A DNA stretch of 64,000 bases from Planctomyces sp. SH-PL62 (GTDB taxonomy: Bacteria; Planctomycetota; Planctomycetia; Planctomycetales; Planctomycetaceae): assembly GCA_945893045.1 (NCBI GenBank), contig CAMDEA010000014.1, positions 1-64,000 on the forward strand, in the 5' to 3' direction. The position numbers and the translations under genes were made by a program. Shown piece by piece: positions 25,424 to 34,430 of the stretch (position 1 is its first letter; each line of letters opens with the position of its first letter). The notes below the pieces were generated by a model. That model was not told where the DNA came from. It saw only the letters and a list, made by a program, of their open reading frames with translations, and did not search any database.

Positions 25424-27052
25424 TCAATGATTCAAACAAAACTCGGTCGAGGCCAACAACGCCCACGACAGATTCGTGACGGCTGCAGGACGGCGTTCGG
25501 CATTCTTGGTCAAGTATTCGGCCACGGCAGCGCGTTCTTCGTCCGTCGGCTTGCGAGTCAAAACGCTGAGATACAACTCATCCGCCAGCGCGCCAGAGTC
25601 GGTCGTCTTCAGCAACCGCTCGACCAAGTTGCCCGACTGAGGCGTCAGGCAGTCGAGAACCAGTGGATCGTTCAATACGAACAACGATGACTTCAGCGAC
25701 GGCGAGAATTCAACTTCCGGGTCTTGCGGCACGTTTCCGAACGCTTTGACGAACGCGGCCCGGAACTTATCGAGGTCAACTTCGCGCGGCTTGTCGCGCG
25801 AACCGGTCGCGACCAGCACGCTGTTCATGAGCTGCTCGGCCGACAGACGTTTTTCATTCGCGATGCGATACGTCTCCGGCTTGGGAGGCTCGGTTCCCGC
25901 GGGGAGCACCGTCGCGCGTTGATACGTCTCGGTGAGCGCCAATTGACGCAGCATCCACTTCATGTCGAACTTCTGAGCGACGATCTCCTGGCTGAGCAGT
26001 TCCAGCAACTCCGGATGCGACGGCCGATTCGCCGCGTGCTGTTGATCGAGCGGATTGACGAGCCCACGGCCCATCATCACGAACCACAACCGATTCGCGA
26101 TGTTGCTGGCGAACGCTTTGTTCCCGGTGGCCGGCAATTCCGTCGCGAGAAACTGCATGGCTCGGAAGCGCGGCGTGCCGGGAAAGTTGGTCTTCTTGTC
26201 GGGCGGCACGAGATACTCCTCGTTCTTCTCGAACATCGGGATCTCGATCTCTTTGCCGCCGGGAACGCGCGGGCCGGTGGTCAGTGCGACTTTGTCAAAG
26301 ACCGAACTGAAGTCCGCCTTCTTAGTCAGCACCTTCTCGCCGATGGCCGGGAACTTCAGGTCGTTGCGGATGAACGTGTTTTGATAGACCGTGTAAAGCC
26401 CCTGGAAATCGACCTGCTTGTAGCTCTCAATGAAAAGATGGTTGTGGCACTGAGCACATTGCAGGTCCATGCCCAGAAACAACCGCCCCACATCGCGAGT
26501 CAGCCCCGGATAGTCGGTCTCCTGCTGGCCGACTTTGTCCAGTCGCTTGGTGTGAAAGAATGCCGCTCCGCGAATCGCCTCGTTGTTGGGATCGGGATCG
26601 AGAATCTCGCGCACGAATTGATCCCACGGCTTGTTGGCCTCGCAGGAGGTCTGCAAGAACTTCGTCCATTCGGGACTGTCACCGCGCCGTTCCATCAGCA
26701 TCGCGTGAAACAAGTCCTGCATCCGCCGCGGATATTCGTTGCCGGCCAGCAATGTGTCGATGAGCTGCACCCGCTTGTTGGCCGCTTTGTTGTCGAGGAA
26801 CGCGGACGCCTCTTGCCACGAGGGAATACGTCCAGCCAGATCGAGATAAGCTCGGCGGACGAACGTGGCATCGTCACAGGTCGCGCCGAGCGGGACGTCC
26901 TTCAAAGCCGCCGCGATCAAGCCGTCGATCCGTGCAGGCAGCTCATCCGCGAAAGCGATCGGAGTGAAGCCCGCAGCCAACGCCATCCACAACGCGCCCC
27001 AACGGGAAATCGTGAGGCCCACGGAACAAGTTGTTCGTTGGCTCGCAGACAT
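25424..27052 (-). CDS. DUF1549/DUF1553 protein with one haem-type motif
   Basis: A 542-residue exported protein with DUF1549 (about 40-230) followed by DUF1553 (about 290-530). Residues 1-36 form the signal peptide (GFTPIAFADE). One CxxCH motif, CAQCHNH (Cys199, Cys202, His203), lies at the end of DUF1549. Unlike the larger paralogue at 5048-8290 it lacks the N-terminal PSCyt1 domain and carries no repeat insertions, which makes it a useful control for them. It is paired with the DUF1501 gene downstream. Function unknown. Confidence 0.9.
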   Translation of the reverse strand: MSASQRTTCSVGLTISRWGALWMALAAGFTPIAFADELPARIDGLIAAALKDVPLGATCDDATFVRRAYLDLAGRIPSWQEASAFLDNKAANKRVQLIDTLLAGNEYPRRMQDLFHAMLMERRGDSPEWTKFLQTSCEANKPWDQFVREILDPDPNNEAIRGAAFFHTKRLDKVGQQETDYPGLTRDVGRLFLGMDLQCAQCHNHLFIESYKQVDFQGLYTVYQNTFIRNDLKFPAIGEKVLTKKADFSSVFDKVALTTGPRVPGGKEIEIPMFEKNEEYLVPPDKKTNFPGTPRFRAMQFLATELPATGNKAFASNIANRLWFVMMGRGLVNPLDQQHAANRPSHPELLELLSQEIVAQKFDMKWMLRQLALTETYQRATVLPAGTEPPKPETYRIANEKRLSAEQLMNSVLVATGSRDKPREVDLDKFRAAFVKAFGNVPQDPEVEFSPSLKSSLFVLNDPLVLDCLTPQSGNLVERLLKTTDSGALADELYLSVLTRKPTDEERAAVAEYLTKNAERRPAAVTNLSWALLASTEFCLNH

Positions 27053-27180
27053 GAAGCGTGTCCGGGATTGAGGAAGCAGGTGGGCGACAACACTGGGCGG
27101 GTAGACTCGCTCGAAATGGGTCCGGCGACGCGAATCAACTTAGACGGTTCTCCTGTCGCAAACAAGAGGCTGCTCGGAAA

Positions 27181-27267
27181 GGGGTCGGGAGTCTTTTTCA
27201 TGCCGCAATGTCCCAAGCTCAACCCTATTGAACGACGTCATGCGGCATGAAAAAGACTCCCGACCCC
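27181..27267. repeat. Perfect 27-base palindrome (GGGTCGGGAGTCTTTTTCAT family)
   Basis: Arms 27181-27207 and 27241-27267 are perfect inverted copies, with a 33-base centre. The arm ends GGGGTCGGGAG / CTCCCGACCCC resemble repeat ends found near REP-associated transposases in other bacteria (recalled, not checked). The rest of the 27053-27359 gap shows no gene. Confidence 0.85.
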
Positions 27268-27359
27268 AGTTGTGTCTGAGGCAACCATGTCCCCTTCATT
27301 GAGGCGTCAGCCGCCCGCGAACAGGGCGCGCATTCTCCGGCTGAGGGGTTCACGGATTG

Positions 27360-28376
27360 CTATTTCGCGCGGGTCAAGCGATACAGGTCGCTGCCCATCT
27401 TCATGAGATACAGCGTGTCGTGCTGGGGGTCATAGTCGAGCCAACTGAGGCCGCCGATGCCTTTCATTTCCTTCGGCGGAGCCATCTGCGGCGACCAGTT
27501 GACGCCGCCATCGGTGCTCTCGACCGGCCCGGTCTTCGTCAGGACGAACAGATGCCGCGCGTTCTTGCCAAAGATCGGACCGTATTGGGCCTCCTTGATC
27601 GCGCAGATCTTCGTCCAGGTTTCGCCCTTGTCGGTCGTGGCGATCAGACCGCCATCCACCAACCAATAGAGCGTGCCCTCGCGCCACTTCGGCAATGCCT
27701 GAGAACTGTTGATCCCCACGGGGCTGAACTCGCCGCTGGCATGAAACGTACGACCGCGATCGGTGGTGCGCAGCAGATGCGGTTTCGGTTGCTCCTTGCT
27801 CTTGGCCTGAGCGACGACTGCGGTCTGGTTGTCGAAGACCCAGCCCGTGCCATAACCCTTGCCGACCTCGGCGAACGATTGGCCGCCGTCGCTGGATGCC
27901 AACAGCAAGCCGCCCGCCTCGTGCTTCAGAGCCAGGACGAACCGCATTTCCGGATCGGTCCAATCCACCGCGCACCAGTCGATATGACCGGACTTACCAT
28001 CCATCGTTTTCCACGTGGCAGCCCGGTCGCCGCTGACTGAGATCGGCGAACCGTAGACCAAGGCCGTCGCCATGCGGTGGCTCTTCCCCGTGGGGTCGAG
28101 CAGCCAGCAACCGGGAGTCTCCGTGCGGCCTTTGGGCTGAGTGTCGCTGACGCGCTTCCAGGTTTGACCTTGATCGCTGGAATGAAACATCCCGTGGTCG
28201 CTCAGATTCACGAAGAGGTTGCCGTTCGAGTGATCAACGATCACGCCGCAGAGTCCACCGAAGCCAGTCTTTTCACGCTGCAACAGATCGGTGGCAACCG
28301 GCTGCCAGCCAGGGTCCGCCGCTCGCGACAGGGTGACAAGAGACAAGAGAATCCAAACGCAAAGGAACTTCGTCAT
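27360..28376 (-). CDS. Secreted BNR/Asp-box repeat propeller protein
   Basis: A 338-residue exported protein with a signal peptide (1-20, LVTLSRAAD) and a sialidase-like beta-propeller. Five Asp-box motifs of the S-x-D-x-G-x-T/S-W/F type are visible: SSDQGQTW, SSDGGQSF, TTDRGRTF, TTDKGETW and STDGGVNW. No sialidase catalytic Arg triad could be identified, so a binding or structural role is as likely as glycosidase activity. Start 28376 is chosen for the signal peptide. It follows the PQQ-propeller gene by 26 bases and is probably in the same operon. Confidence 0.85.
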   Translation of the reverse strand: MTKFLCVWILLSLVTLSRAADPGWQPVATDLLQREKTGFGGLCGVIVDHSNGNLFVNLSDHGMFHSSDQGQTWKRVSDTQPKGRTETPGCWLLDPTGKSHRMATALVYGSPISVSGDRAATWKTMDGKSGHIDWCAVDWTDPEMRFVLALKHEAGGLLLASSDGGQSFAEVGKGYGTGWVFDNQTAVVAQAKSKEQPKPHLLRTTDRGRTFHASGEFSPVGINSSQALPKWREGTLYWLVDGGLIATTDKGETWTKICAIKEAQYGPIFGKNARHLFVLTKTGPVESTDGGVNWSPQMAPPKEMKGIGGLSWLDYDPQHDTLYLMKMGSDLYRLTRAK

Positions 28377-28402
28377 GGACCGTCTCCGTGCCGTGAATGC
28401 GC

Positions 28403-29677
28403 TCAACTCTTCTTCACATTGTAGCAATGCAGATCCTGCTGATCGCGCAGATACAGCATGCCGTCGAGCACCACCGGATGCGGCCAACTCTGCGAGTGCT
28501 TCGTCTTGATCTTAAACGTCCCTTTCAAGTGATACTCTTTCGGCGTCGCTTCGATCAGCGCCATCTCGCCGCTCTCGTACCGGAAGTAGAGATGCCCGTC
28601 GGCACTCACAATCGCCGCCGAGCCATCGCCGGGACCGCGACCGGGACGCCACGCATCCTTACCGGTCAAGAATTCGACACACACCGGGAAGCCTTTGTTG
28701 TGTCCGTGACCCATGTAGAGGTAATCGCCAATCAGAATCGTGCCGCCGTGATGATTTTGCAGCTCGTTTGATTTCTTGTACCAGACCTCCTCGGCCATCG
28801 CGCCATTGCCATCCTTGACGACTTTCACGAGCGCGGCCCCACCACCGTCATAGCCAGACGAGCAAAAGATGTAATCACCTCGCACGATCGGCGTGGGGAT
28901 GGTTGCAGTTCCATTCGCGACTTTGTCGTAGGTCCACAGGAAAGTACCATCCTTCGCGTTGACCGACACCAAACCCTTGCCAACCATCGTCACGTACTGC
29001 TTCAAGCCAGCCGCCTGGCTGATCATCACCGACGAGTAACCCGCGCCGCCGTGTCCTTTGCTGCCGAGTGCCGCGTTCGACGTTTTCCAGATCACCGCTC
29101 CCGTCTTCTTATTCAGAGCCGTCAGCAGCGCTTCCTGCGATCCCGGCGTCACGATCACCCAATCTCCGTCGACGCGCGGTGATTCGCTGTAGCCCCAGCT
29201 CGGATCGCTGCCGCCAAATTCCTTGGCGAAGCTCTTCGTCCAAATCACCTTTCCAGAGGCCGCGTCGCAGCAAGCCAACTCGCCATGCCGATCCATCGCG
29301 TAGACCCGATCGCCGTCAACCGTCGGCGTGCAATTCGGATCTCCACCCCCAATTTTGGTGGCCCAGACTTCCTTGCCGCTGAGGTCCAGGCAAACGATGC
29401 AGGTGCCTTCTTTGCGTTTGCCGGTCGTGTAGATGCGACCCCCCGCAATCGCGATGCTCGAAAACCCGCCCCCCAATCCACTCGCCGTCCACAACAACGG
29501 CGGACCCTGTTCCGACCACTTCTGCAACAATCCCTTTTCCGTCGCAATCGCATCGTGGTTCGGACCGCGCCAACCCGGCCAGTCTTTCTTCGACGACGGA
29601 GCATCGGCTCCCATCACCGTCAGCGACAACACGGCAATAGTCAGTCCCAGACAAGTCAGCGGCAGAGTCTTGCGCAT
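28403..29677 (-). CDS. Secreted PQQ-like beta-propeller protein
   Basis: A 424-residue exported protein with a signal peptide (1-24, LTVMGADA) and PQQ-type propeller blades, for example WPGWRGPNHDAIATEKGL, CIVCLDLSGKEVWATKIGGG, LACCDAASGKVIWTKSF, LTALNKKTGAVIWKTSN and VSVNAKDGTFLWTYDK. The WRGP start is characteristic of a large planctomycete group whose role is not known. These proteins usually lack PQQ-dependent dehydrogenase catalytic residues. The start has TTGGAG upstream. It lies after tatD, from which it is separated by a palindromic repeat. Confidence 0.9.
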   Translation of the reverse strand: MRKTLPLTCLGLTIAVLSLTVMGADAPSSKKDWPGWRGPNHDAIATEKGLLQKWSEQGPPLLWTASGLGGGFSSIAIAGGRIYTTGKRKEGTCIVCLDLSGKEVWATKIGGGDPNCTPTVDGDRVYAMDRHGELACCDAASGKVIWTKSFAKEFGGSDPSWGYSESPRVDGDWVIVTPGSQEALLTALNKKTGAVIWKTSNAALGSKGHGGAGYSSVMISQAAGLKQYVTMVGKGLVSVNAKDGTFLWTYDKVANGTATIPTPIVRGDYIFCSSGYDGGGAALVKVVKDGNGAMAEEVWYKKSNELQNHHGGTILIGDYLYMGHGHNKGFPVCVEFLTGKDAWRPGRGPGDGSAAIVSADGHLYFRYESGEMALIEATPKEYHLKGTFKIKTKHSQSWPHPVVLDGMLYLRDQQDLHCYNVKKS

Positions 29678-29731
29678 CGGTAGGCTCCAAGTGAGGTGGG
29701 GAGAGCGTGAAGCGGGATCATTCTCGGTTTC

Positions 29732-29799
29732 GTAGCCAAGCTCGCCAGAGCTTGGGTTGCGGTGACAAGCGACACCCAATCTCTGGCGAAATTGGCTAC
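29732..29799. repeat. Palindromic repeat (GTAGCCACGTTCGCCAGAACG family)
   Basis: Arms 29732-29756 and 29775-29799 (25 bases, several mismatches) with an 18-base loop. It is a diverged member of the family that has exact 65-base units at 48673, 50959 and 55948. Confidence 0.8.
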
Positions 29800-29830
29800 T
29801 GGAAAATCGCGGGCGGAATGTACGCGCCTC

Positions 29831-30601
29831 TCAAATCCCAAACAACCGCATTGCATTCGTCGTGGTGATCGCCGCCATCTCGTCGAGCGACTGGCCATGC
29901 ACCTCAGCCAAGCACTCCGCCGTGTGCCGCACGAATGCCGGCTCGTTCCGTTTGCCTCGATTCGGTTGCGGAGCCAGATACGGTGAATCGGTCTCGACAA
30001 GCAATCGTTCCAACGGCACCGACTTCGCCAGCTCGCGCAGTTCAACGTTCTTCTTGAACGTCAGCATCCCCGCGAATGAGATGTGCAGTCCCAACTCCAG
30101 CGCGACATCGAGCGTTTCTCGGCCGCCGCAGAACGAGTGCATGATCCCCTTGAGCTGTCCCGCGCCCGCCGCCTCGCGCAACACGGCAACGACATCCGGT
30201 TCCGCTTCGCGGCAATGCACGATGAACGGCAAGACTCGCCGCTTCGCCAATTCAATCTGACGGCGGAAGTAATCAAGTTGCACATCAAACGGCGTGTGAT
30301 CCCAGTACCGATCCAACCCCGTCTCGCCGATCGCGACGACCTTCGGAGATGTGGCGAGTTCTTCGATCGCTTCCCAATCACCCGGCTTCGCCTGCACCGC
30401 ATAGTTGGGATGAATGCCCACTGCGGCGAATACCTGCGGCACTCGCGCCGCGAGAGCAATCGTCGCCCGGCTACTTTCCAACGTTGTGGCGACGGCCAGC
30501 ATCGCCGTCACGCCGGACGACACCGCTCGTGCGATGACCTCATCCACGTCTTGGCTGAAAGCGTCCTCGTCCAGATGCGCGTGCGTGTCAACGAGGTGCA
30601 T
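29831..30601 (-). CDS. tatD: TatD-family metal-dependent deoxyribonuclease
   Basis: A 256-residue TIM-barrel hydrolase with the full set of TatD metal ligands: HxH in VDTHAHLDED (His7, His9), Glu in AIGETGLD, His in FIVHCREAE, His in MHSFCGG and Asp in LLVETDSPYLAPQP. The family has 3'-5' DNA/RNA exonuclease activity and is cytosolic. It lies 19 bases downstream of a small unknown gene that itself follows nuoN, so it may be the end of the nuo transcript. The C-terminal TTTNAMRLFGI is the usual family ending. Confidence 0.93.
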   Translation of the reverse strand: MHLVDTHAHLDEDAFSQDVDEVIARAVSSGVTAMLAVATTLESSRATIALAARVPQVFAAVGIHPNYAVQAKPGDWEAIEELATSPKVVAIGETGLDRYWDHTPFDVQLDYFRRQIELAKRRVLPFIVHCREAEPDVVAVLREAAGAGQLKGIMHSFCGGRETLDVALELGLHISFAGMLTFKKNVELRELAKSVPLERLLVETDSPYLAPQPNRGKRNEPAFVRHTAECLAEVHGQSLDEMAAITTTNAMRLFGI

Positions 30602-30620
30602 GACTCACTCCGTTGCCGTC

Positions 30621-31040
30621 TTACGGAGCTTGCAACGCCGCCAGGTTGGCGTGTTCGTTGTCGCGGACGACTTCCAAAACCTCGCGGCATTCGGTGCCGC
30701 TGGGAAGTAGCGTCACGGTGCGGTCGATGGACTCCACCAGCTTCGACTGTGACTCGACCAGCCGCTTGAGCAAAAACGTGAGCGACACGTAGTGCAGGTC
30801 GGTGAACTCTGCCGAGAACTTGCCAAACTCAACGCGGTCTTGGTGAGCGGCCAGATGCTCGGCCACGAGACCGATCGACTGCCGCTGTCGCGCGACGCAC
30901 TGCATCACCGTGCCGCGCAACTTCACACCGTCGACACCGGCCGACGTCCACGGCCAGCACTCCCCCGCGTACTGCAAGAAGCAGCTCGACAGTTCGCGGA
31001 GAACGCGGTTCAGGATTTCCAGATCAGTCGAGAGTGCCAT
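30621..31040 (-). CDS. Small protein of unknown function between nuoN and tatD
   Basis: A 139-residue protein that I do not recognise. It is predicted mostly helical and soluble, with no signal peptide or transmembrane segment and two scattered Cys plus one CWPW segment. It reads as a genuine gene: it fills the nuoN-tatD interval on the operon strand, ends 19 bases before tatD and has codon use like its neighbours. No good ribosome-binding site is seen before the ATG at 31040; an AT-rich repeat occupies that position. Confidence 0.65.
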   Translation of the reverse strand: MALSTDLEILNRVLRELSSCFLQYAGECWPWTSAGVDGVKLRGTVMQCVARQRQSIGLVAEHLAAHQDRVEFGKFSAEFTDLHYVSLTFLLKRLVESQSKLVESIDRTVTLLPSGTECREVLEVVRDNEHANLAALQAP

Positions 31041-31044
31041 GAAC

Positions 31045-31079
31045 GATTTCGAGTTTCAGATTTCGAGTTTCGGATTTCC
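31045..31079. repeat. AT-rich repeat between the small gene and nuoN
   Basis: Two or three copies of a GATTTCGAGTTTC-type unit, related to the AT-rich family at 7791, 13521, 34404 and 36846. Confidence 0.65.
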
Positions 31080-31082
31080 GGC

Positions 31083-32696
31083 TCAACGGCCGGTCAGCAA
31101 CACGGACGCGACGTTGTTGAATGTTTCGGCAAACCGAGCAGGCAGGACACCCAGCCCTAACGTCGGCAGGCAGATCATCAGCACGAACAAGCCCACCGGC
31201 ATCAGGTCGTAGCTCACTTTGCGAGCACCGTCTGGACGCGGCTTGAGGTACATCGCCTTCAAAATGCGGATGTAATAGAAGAGCCCAAAGACCGTGTTGA
31301 TCGCTCCGGCACCCAGCACGAACCACATCGCCCAGTGGACCGAGGTCGCTTTGAAGACCGACGCGAAGATCACGAGCTTCGCAAAGAAGCCCCCCATCGG
31401 CGGCAGGCCAATCAAGCTGAAGATGCACAACGCCATGCCAAAGCACAGCAACGGGCATTGCGTGGCGAGGCCGTTGTAGTCCTCGATTTCTTCGCTGAAG
31501 ATTTGATTGCGAACCAACGCCACAATCGCGAACGCGCCCAGGTTCATGAACAGGTACACGAAGAGGTAATAGATCAAGCCTTCGATGCACGACAGCGTCA
31601 CCGCCGTGGATTCCGCTCCGCCATGCTTGCTGAACTTCATCACCATCAACGCAGAGACCGCCATCAGCATGTAACCGGCGTGAGCAATCGTCGAATAGGC
31701 CAGCATCCGTTTGATGTTTGTCTGGCCGTAGGCCGAGAGGTTGCCGAAGGTCGCCGTCGCCGCCGCCAGCACGCCGATGCCGATGCCCAGCGCGAACGCG
31801 ATCTCCGAGACCGCCGCCGATCCGCCAGAGAACGCCAAACCGAATCGCACCAGCAGCGCGAATGCACCCGCTTTGGATGCGACCGACAAAAAGCCCGCGA
31901 CCTCGGCCGCCGCCCCTTCAAACACATCGGGGCACCAGAAGTGGAATGGGAAGACTGACAGTTTGAAGGCCAGTCCGACCAGCACCATCAAGCTCGCCAG
32001 AACAATCGTGCGAACAATCGGATCACTGATCCCGGCTCCTTGGCTGACGATCAGACTCAGCCGATGCCCAATCTCCGGCAGCGAACCAGTGCCGGTCAAA
32101 CCCGCCAGCAAGCTGATGCCGTACAGCATCACACCCGCCGCACCGGCTCCGTAAACGACGTACTTAAGCGCCGCTTCGCTGCTCTTCTTGCGGCCTTTCA
32201 AAAAGCCGACCATCGCGTAGCTCGGCACGCTGGCCATCTCGACGCCGAGGAACACCATCAGCAAATGATTGGCCGAGGCCATGATCATCATGCCCAGCGT
32301 CGCACCGAGCAGCAGCGTGTAGAAGTCAGGAGCATCTTCGCGATCGGGAATACCGCTCAAGACGGTCAACGTGATTGTCAGGATCAGGAACAGACACAAA
32401 AACATGCGAAAGAACGTCGCGAACTGATCGAACATCAGCAGACCGGTGAAGATGGGCGTCGCATGCAGTGTTCCGCCCACGAGTTGGTCGAATTGGCACA
32501 GCGTCCACGCAAATGCCGTAAAGGCTCCCAACAGAGCGATCCACTGAGCGGGAACTCGCCACAACAACGGCAGGATGCGGCACAACAGCATGGCGACAAT
32601 CGTGCCGCTCAGTACCAATTCCGGCACGAACAGCCCGACCGAAGTCTTCGTCGTTTCGTCCAACAAGCGTTGGACCAGTAAACCGATTTCGTTCAT
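31083..32696 (-). CDS. nuoN: NADH-quinone oxidoreductase subunit N
   Basis: A 537-residue antiporter-like membrane subunit of complex I, with about 14 transmembrane segments. Recognisable family text includes GATLGMMIMASANHLLMVFL, GVEMASVPSYAMVGFLKG, KYVVYGAGAAGVMLYG, FKLSVFPFHFWCPDVFEGA and TNIKRMLAYSTIAHAGYMLM. It forms one of three proton-translocating channels in the membrane arm. It follows nuoM by 43 bases. The length is slightly above the usual 480-500. It is the last nuo gene of the cluster. Confidence 0.96.
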   Translation of the reverse strand: MNEIGLLVQRLLDETTKTSVGLFVPELVLSGTIVAMLLCRILPLLWRVPAQWIALLGAFTAFAWTLCQFDQLVGGTLHATPIFTGLLMFDQFATFFRMFLCLFLILTITLTVLSGIPDREDAPDFYTLLLGATLGMMIMASANHLLMVFLGVEMASVPSYAMVGFLKGRKKSSEAALKYVVYGAGAAGVMLYGISLLAGLTGTGSLPEIGHRLSLIVSQGAGISDPIVRTIVLASLMVLVGLAFKLSVFPFHFWCPDVFEGAAAEVAGFLSVASKAGAFALLVRFGLAFSGGSAAVSEIAFALGIGIGVLAAATATFGNLSAYGQTNIKRMLAYSTIAHAGYMLMAVSALMVMKFSKHGGAESTAVTLSCIEGLIYYLFVYLFMNLGAFAIVALVRNQIFSEEIEDYNGLATQCPLLCFGMALCIFSLIGLPPMGGFFAKLVIFASVFKATSVHWAMWFVLGAGAINTVFGLFYYIRILKAMYLKPRPDGARKVSYDLMPVGLFVLMICLPTLGLGVLPARFAETFNNVASVLLTGR

Positions 32697-32708
32697 AACT
32701 CATTCCCT

Positions 32709-32733
32709 CGTTCCCACGCCGAGCGTGGCAACG
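32709..32733. repeat. Short palindrome between nuoM and nuoN
   Basis: Arms CGTTCCCACGC (32709-32719) and GCGTGGCAACG (32723-32733) pair with one mismatch around a three-base loop. Confidence 0.6.
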
Positions 32734-32739
32734 GGCGTT

Positions 32740-34353
32740 CTATTTCTGTGTAGTCTGCACGGAGTTCGGCTTGGGTGTATTCTGGTAGCCGCTGTCGAGC
32801 GTATCGACCAACTTCGTCAGCGAATCGTTCGTGTAGTTGAAGACGAAGTTCGGATACACGCCCAACACGAAGCACGGGACGATCAACAACCAGCCTATGG
32901 CCTGCTCACGAGAAGTCATCGGAGTGATCGCTTCCGGATGCGGACCTTTGTAGGCGGGGCCGAGATAAACTCGCTGCAACGCCCACAGGATGTAGCCAGC
33001 CGTCAGGATGACACCCCCCGCCGAGACGATGGCCAGCGTCTTCGAGTAGTTCCACGCACTGAGCACGACGAACACTTCGCCGATGAATCCGCACAAGCCG
33101 GGCAGACCCAAACCCGCGAAGAAGATCACTGCCGCCATGCCGGAGTAATTCGGCATCAACCCCGACAACCCGCCGAACTGATTGAGGTCGCGGTGATGCA
33201 CTCGGTCGTAAATCACGCCGACCATAAAGAACATGCCCGGAGACGAAACGCCGTGCGCGATCATCTGGAACATCGCACCGTTCATGCCCATCAGCCAGTA
33301 GTCCCGGCCTTCGGCGACTCCCGTCACTTCGGAAATCTTCCAGACAGCGATGCCCAGCAGCACATAACCCATGTGGCTGACCGAGCTGTACGCCACCATC
33401 CGCTTGAAGTCGGTCTGAGCCAACGCCGCGAACGCCCCGTAAATGATGCTGATGACGCCAATCGCCACCAAAGCATATGCGGCGACTTGCGCCCCATACG
33501 GACAGAGCGGAAACGCGATGCGGATGATGCCGTAACCGCCGAGCTTGAGCAGCACACCCGCCAGGATCATCGAGATCGGTGTGGGAGCTTCGACGTGCGC
33601 GTCGGGTAACCAAGTATGGAACGGAAACGTCGGCACCTTGATGGCGAATCCGATGAACAGCAGGATGAATCCCGCGACTTGTAAGCCGGGACTAAAGATG
33701 TCACCGCGCTGAGCCATCTCGGCCAGTTTGAGCAGGTCGAACGAACCGCCGCTATGCCCCGTGATCGCCATCGCTTCGGGCGTCGCGCTGCCGAAGTAGT
33801 ACATCAGCAACGCGATCAGCATCAGCACGCCGCCCGCCAATGTGTAGAGGAAGAACTTGATCGCCGCGTACTCGCGACGCGGGCCGCCCCACACGCCGAT
33901 GAGGAAGTACATGGGCAGCAGCATGACTTCCCAGAACACATAGAACAGGAAGAAGTCCAGCGCGAAGAACACACCCATGACGCCGGTTTCGAGGATCAGG
34001 AACAGGATCAGATAACCTTTGACGTGCTTCTCGATCCCCCACGACGCCAGCATCGACACGAGGAACACGAAGGCCGACAGCACCACGAGTGTCAGACTGA
34101 TGCCGTCGTACCCGAGCTGGTAGTTGATGTTCCAACTGGCAATCCACGGCACACTGATTTTGCCCTGCATACCACCGTCACCGACCGTGAACTGTCCGAT
34201 CAGCGCCAGCGACAGAAAGAACGTGACGACGGTTCCGGCCAGCGCAAAAACGCGCATCGCCTCGACAGCCTTCTTCTCGAAGAAGACGAGGAAGAACGCG
34301 AAGATCGTGGGGACGAAAATGATCCAACTGGTCAGCGTTTCCGCAGTAAACAT
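32740..34353 (-). CDS. nuoM: NADH-quinone oxidoreductase subunit M
   Basis: A 537-residue antiporter-like complex I subunit. Typical text is LGYDGISLTLVVLSAF, FWEVMLLPMYFLIGVWGG, FAIKVPTFPFHTWLPDAHVEAPTPIS, LLKLGGYGIIRIAFPL and TDFKRMVAYSSVSHMGYVLLG. The conserved TM Glu (in FWE) and the Lys residues of the proton path are present. It lies between nuoL and nuoN on the minus strand. The C-terminal tail ends in a polar PKPNSVQTTQK. Confidence 0.97.
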   Translation of the reverse strand: MFTAETLTSWIIFVPTIFAFFLVFFEKKAVEAMRVFALAGTVVTFFLSLALIGQFTVGDGGMQGKISVPWIASWNINYQLGYDGISLTLVVLSAFVFLVSMLASWGIEKHVKGYLILFLILETGVMGVFFALDFFLFYVFWEVMLLPMYFLIGVWGGPRREYAAIKFFLYTLAGGVLMLIALLMYYFGSATPEAMAITGHSGGSFDLLKLAEMAQRGDIFSPGLQVAGFILLFIGFAIKVPTFPFHTWLPDAHVEAPTPISMILAGVLLKLGGYGIIRIAFPLCPYGAQVAAYALVAIGVISIIYGAFAALAQTDFKRMVAYSSVSHMGYVLLGIAVWKISEVTGVAEGRDYWLMGMNGAMFQMIAHGVSSPGMFFMVGVIYDRVHHRDLNQFGGLSGLMPNYSGMAAVIFFAGLGLPGLCGFIGEVFVVLSAWNYSKTLAIVSAGGVILTAGYILWALQRVYLGPAYKGPHPEAITPMTSREQAIGWLLIVPCFVLGVYPNFVFNYTNDSLTKLVDTLDSGYQNTPKPNSVQTTQK

Positions 34354-34403
34354 GGTCCGTTTCCCTATTGAGTGCGGTGGGTCAGCACCGCTTTCACTGG
34401 CTT

Positions 34404-34430
34404 GGAAATCTCAAATCTGAAATCTCAGAT
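34404..34430. repeat. AT-rich repeat between nuoL and nuoM
   Basis: A GGAAATCTCAAATCTGAAAT-type unit directly after the nuoL stop codon, in the same family as 7791-7834. Confidence 0.7.
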
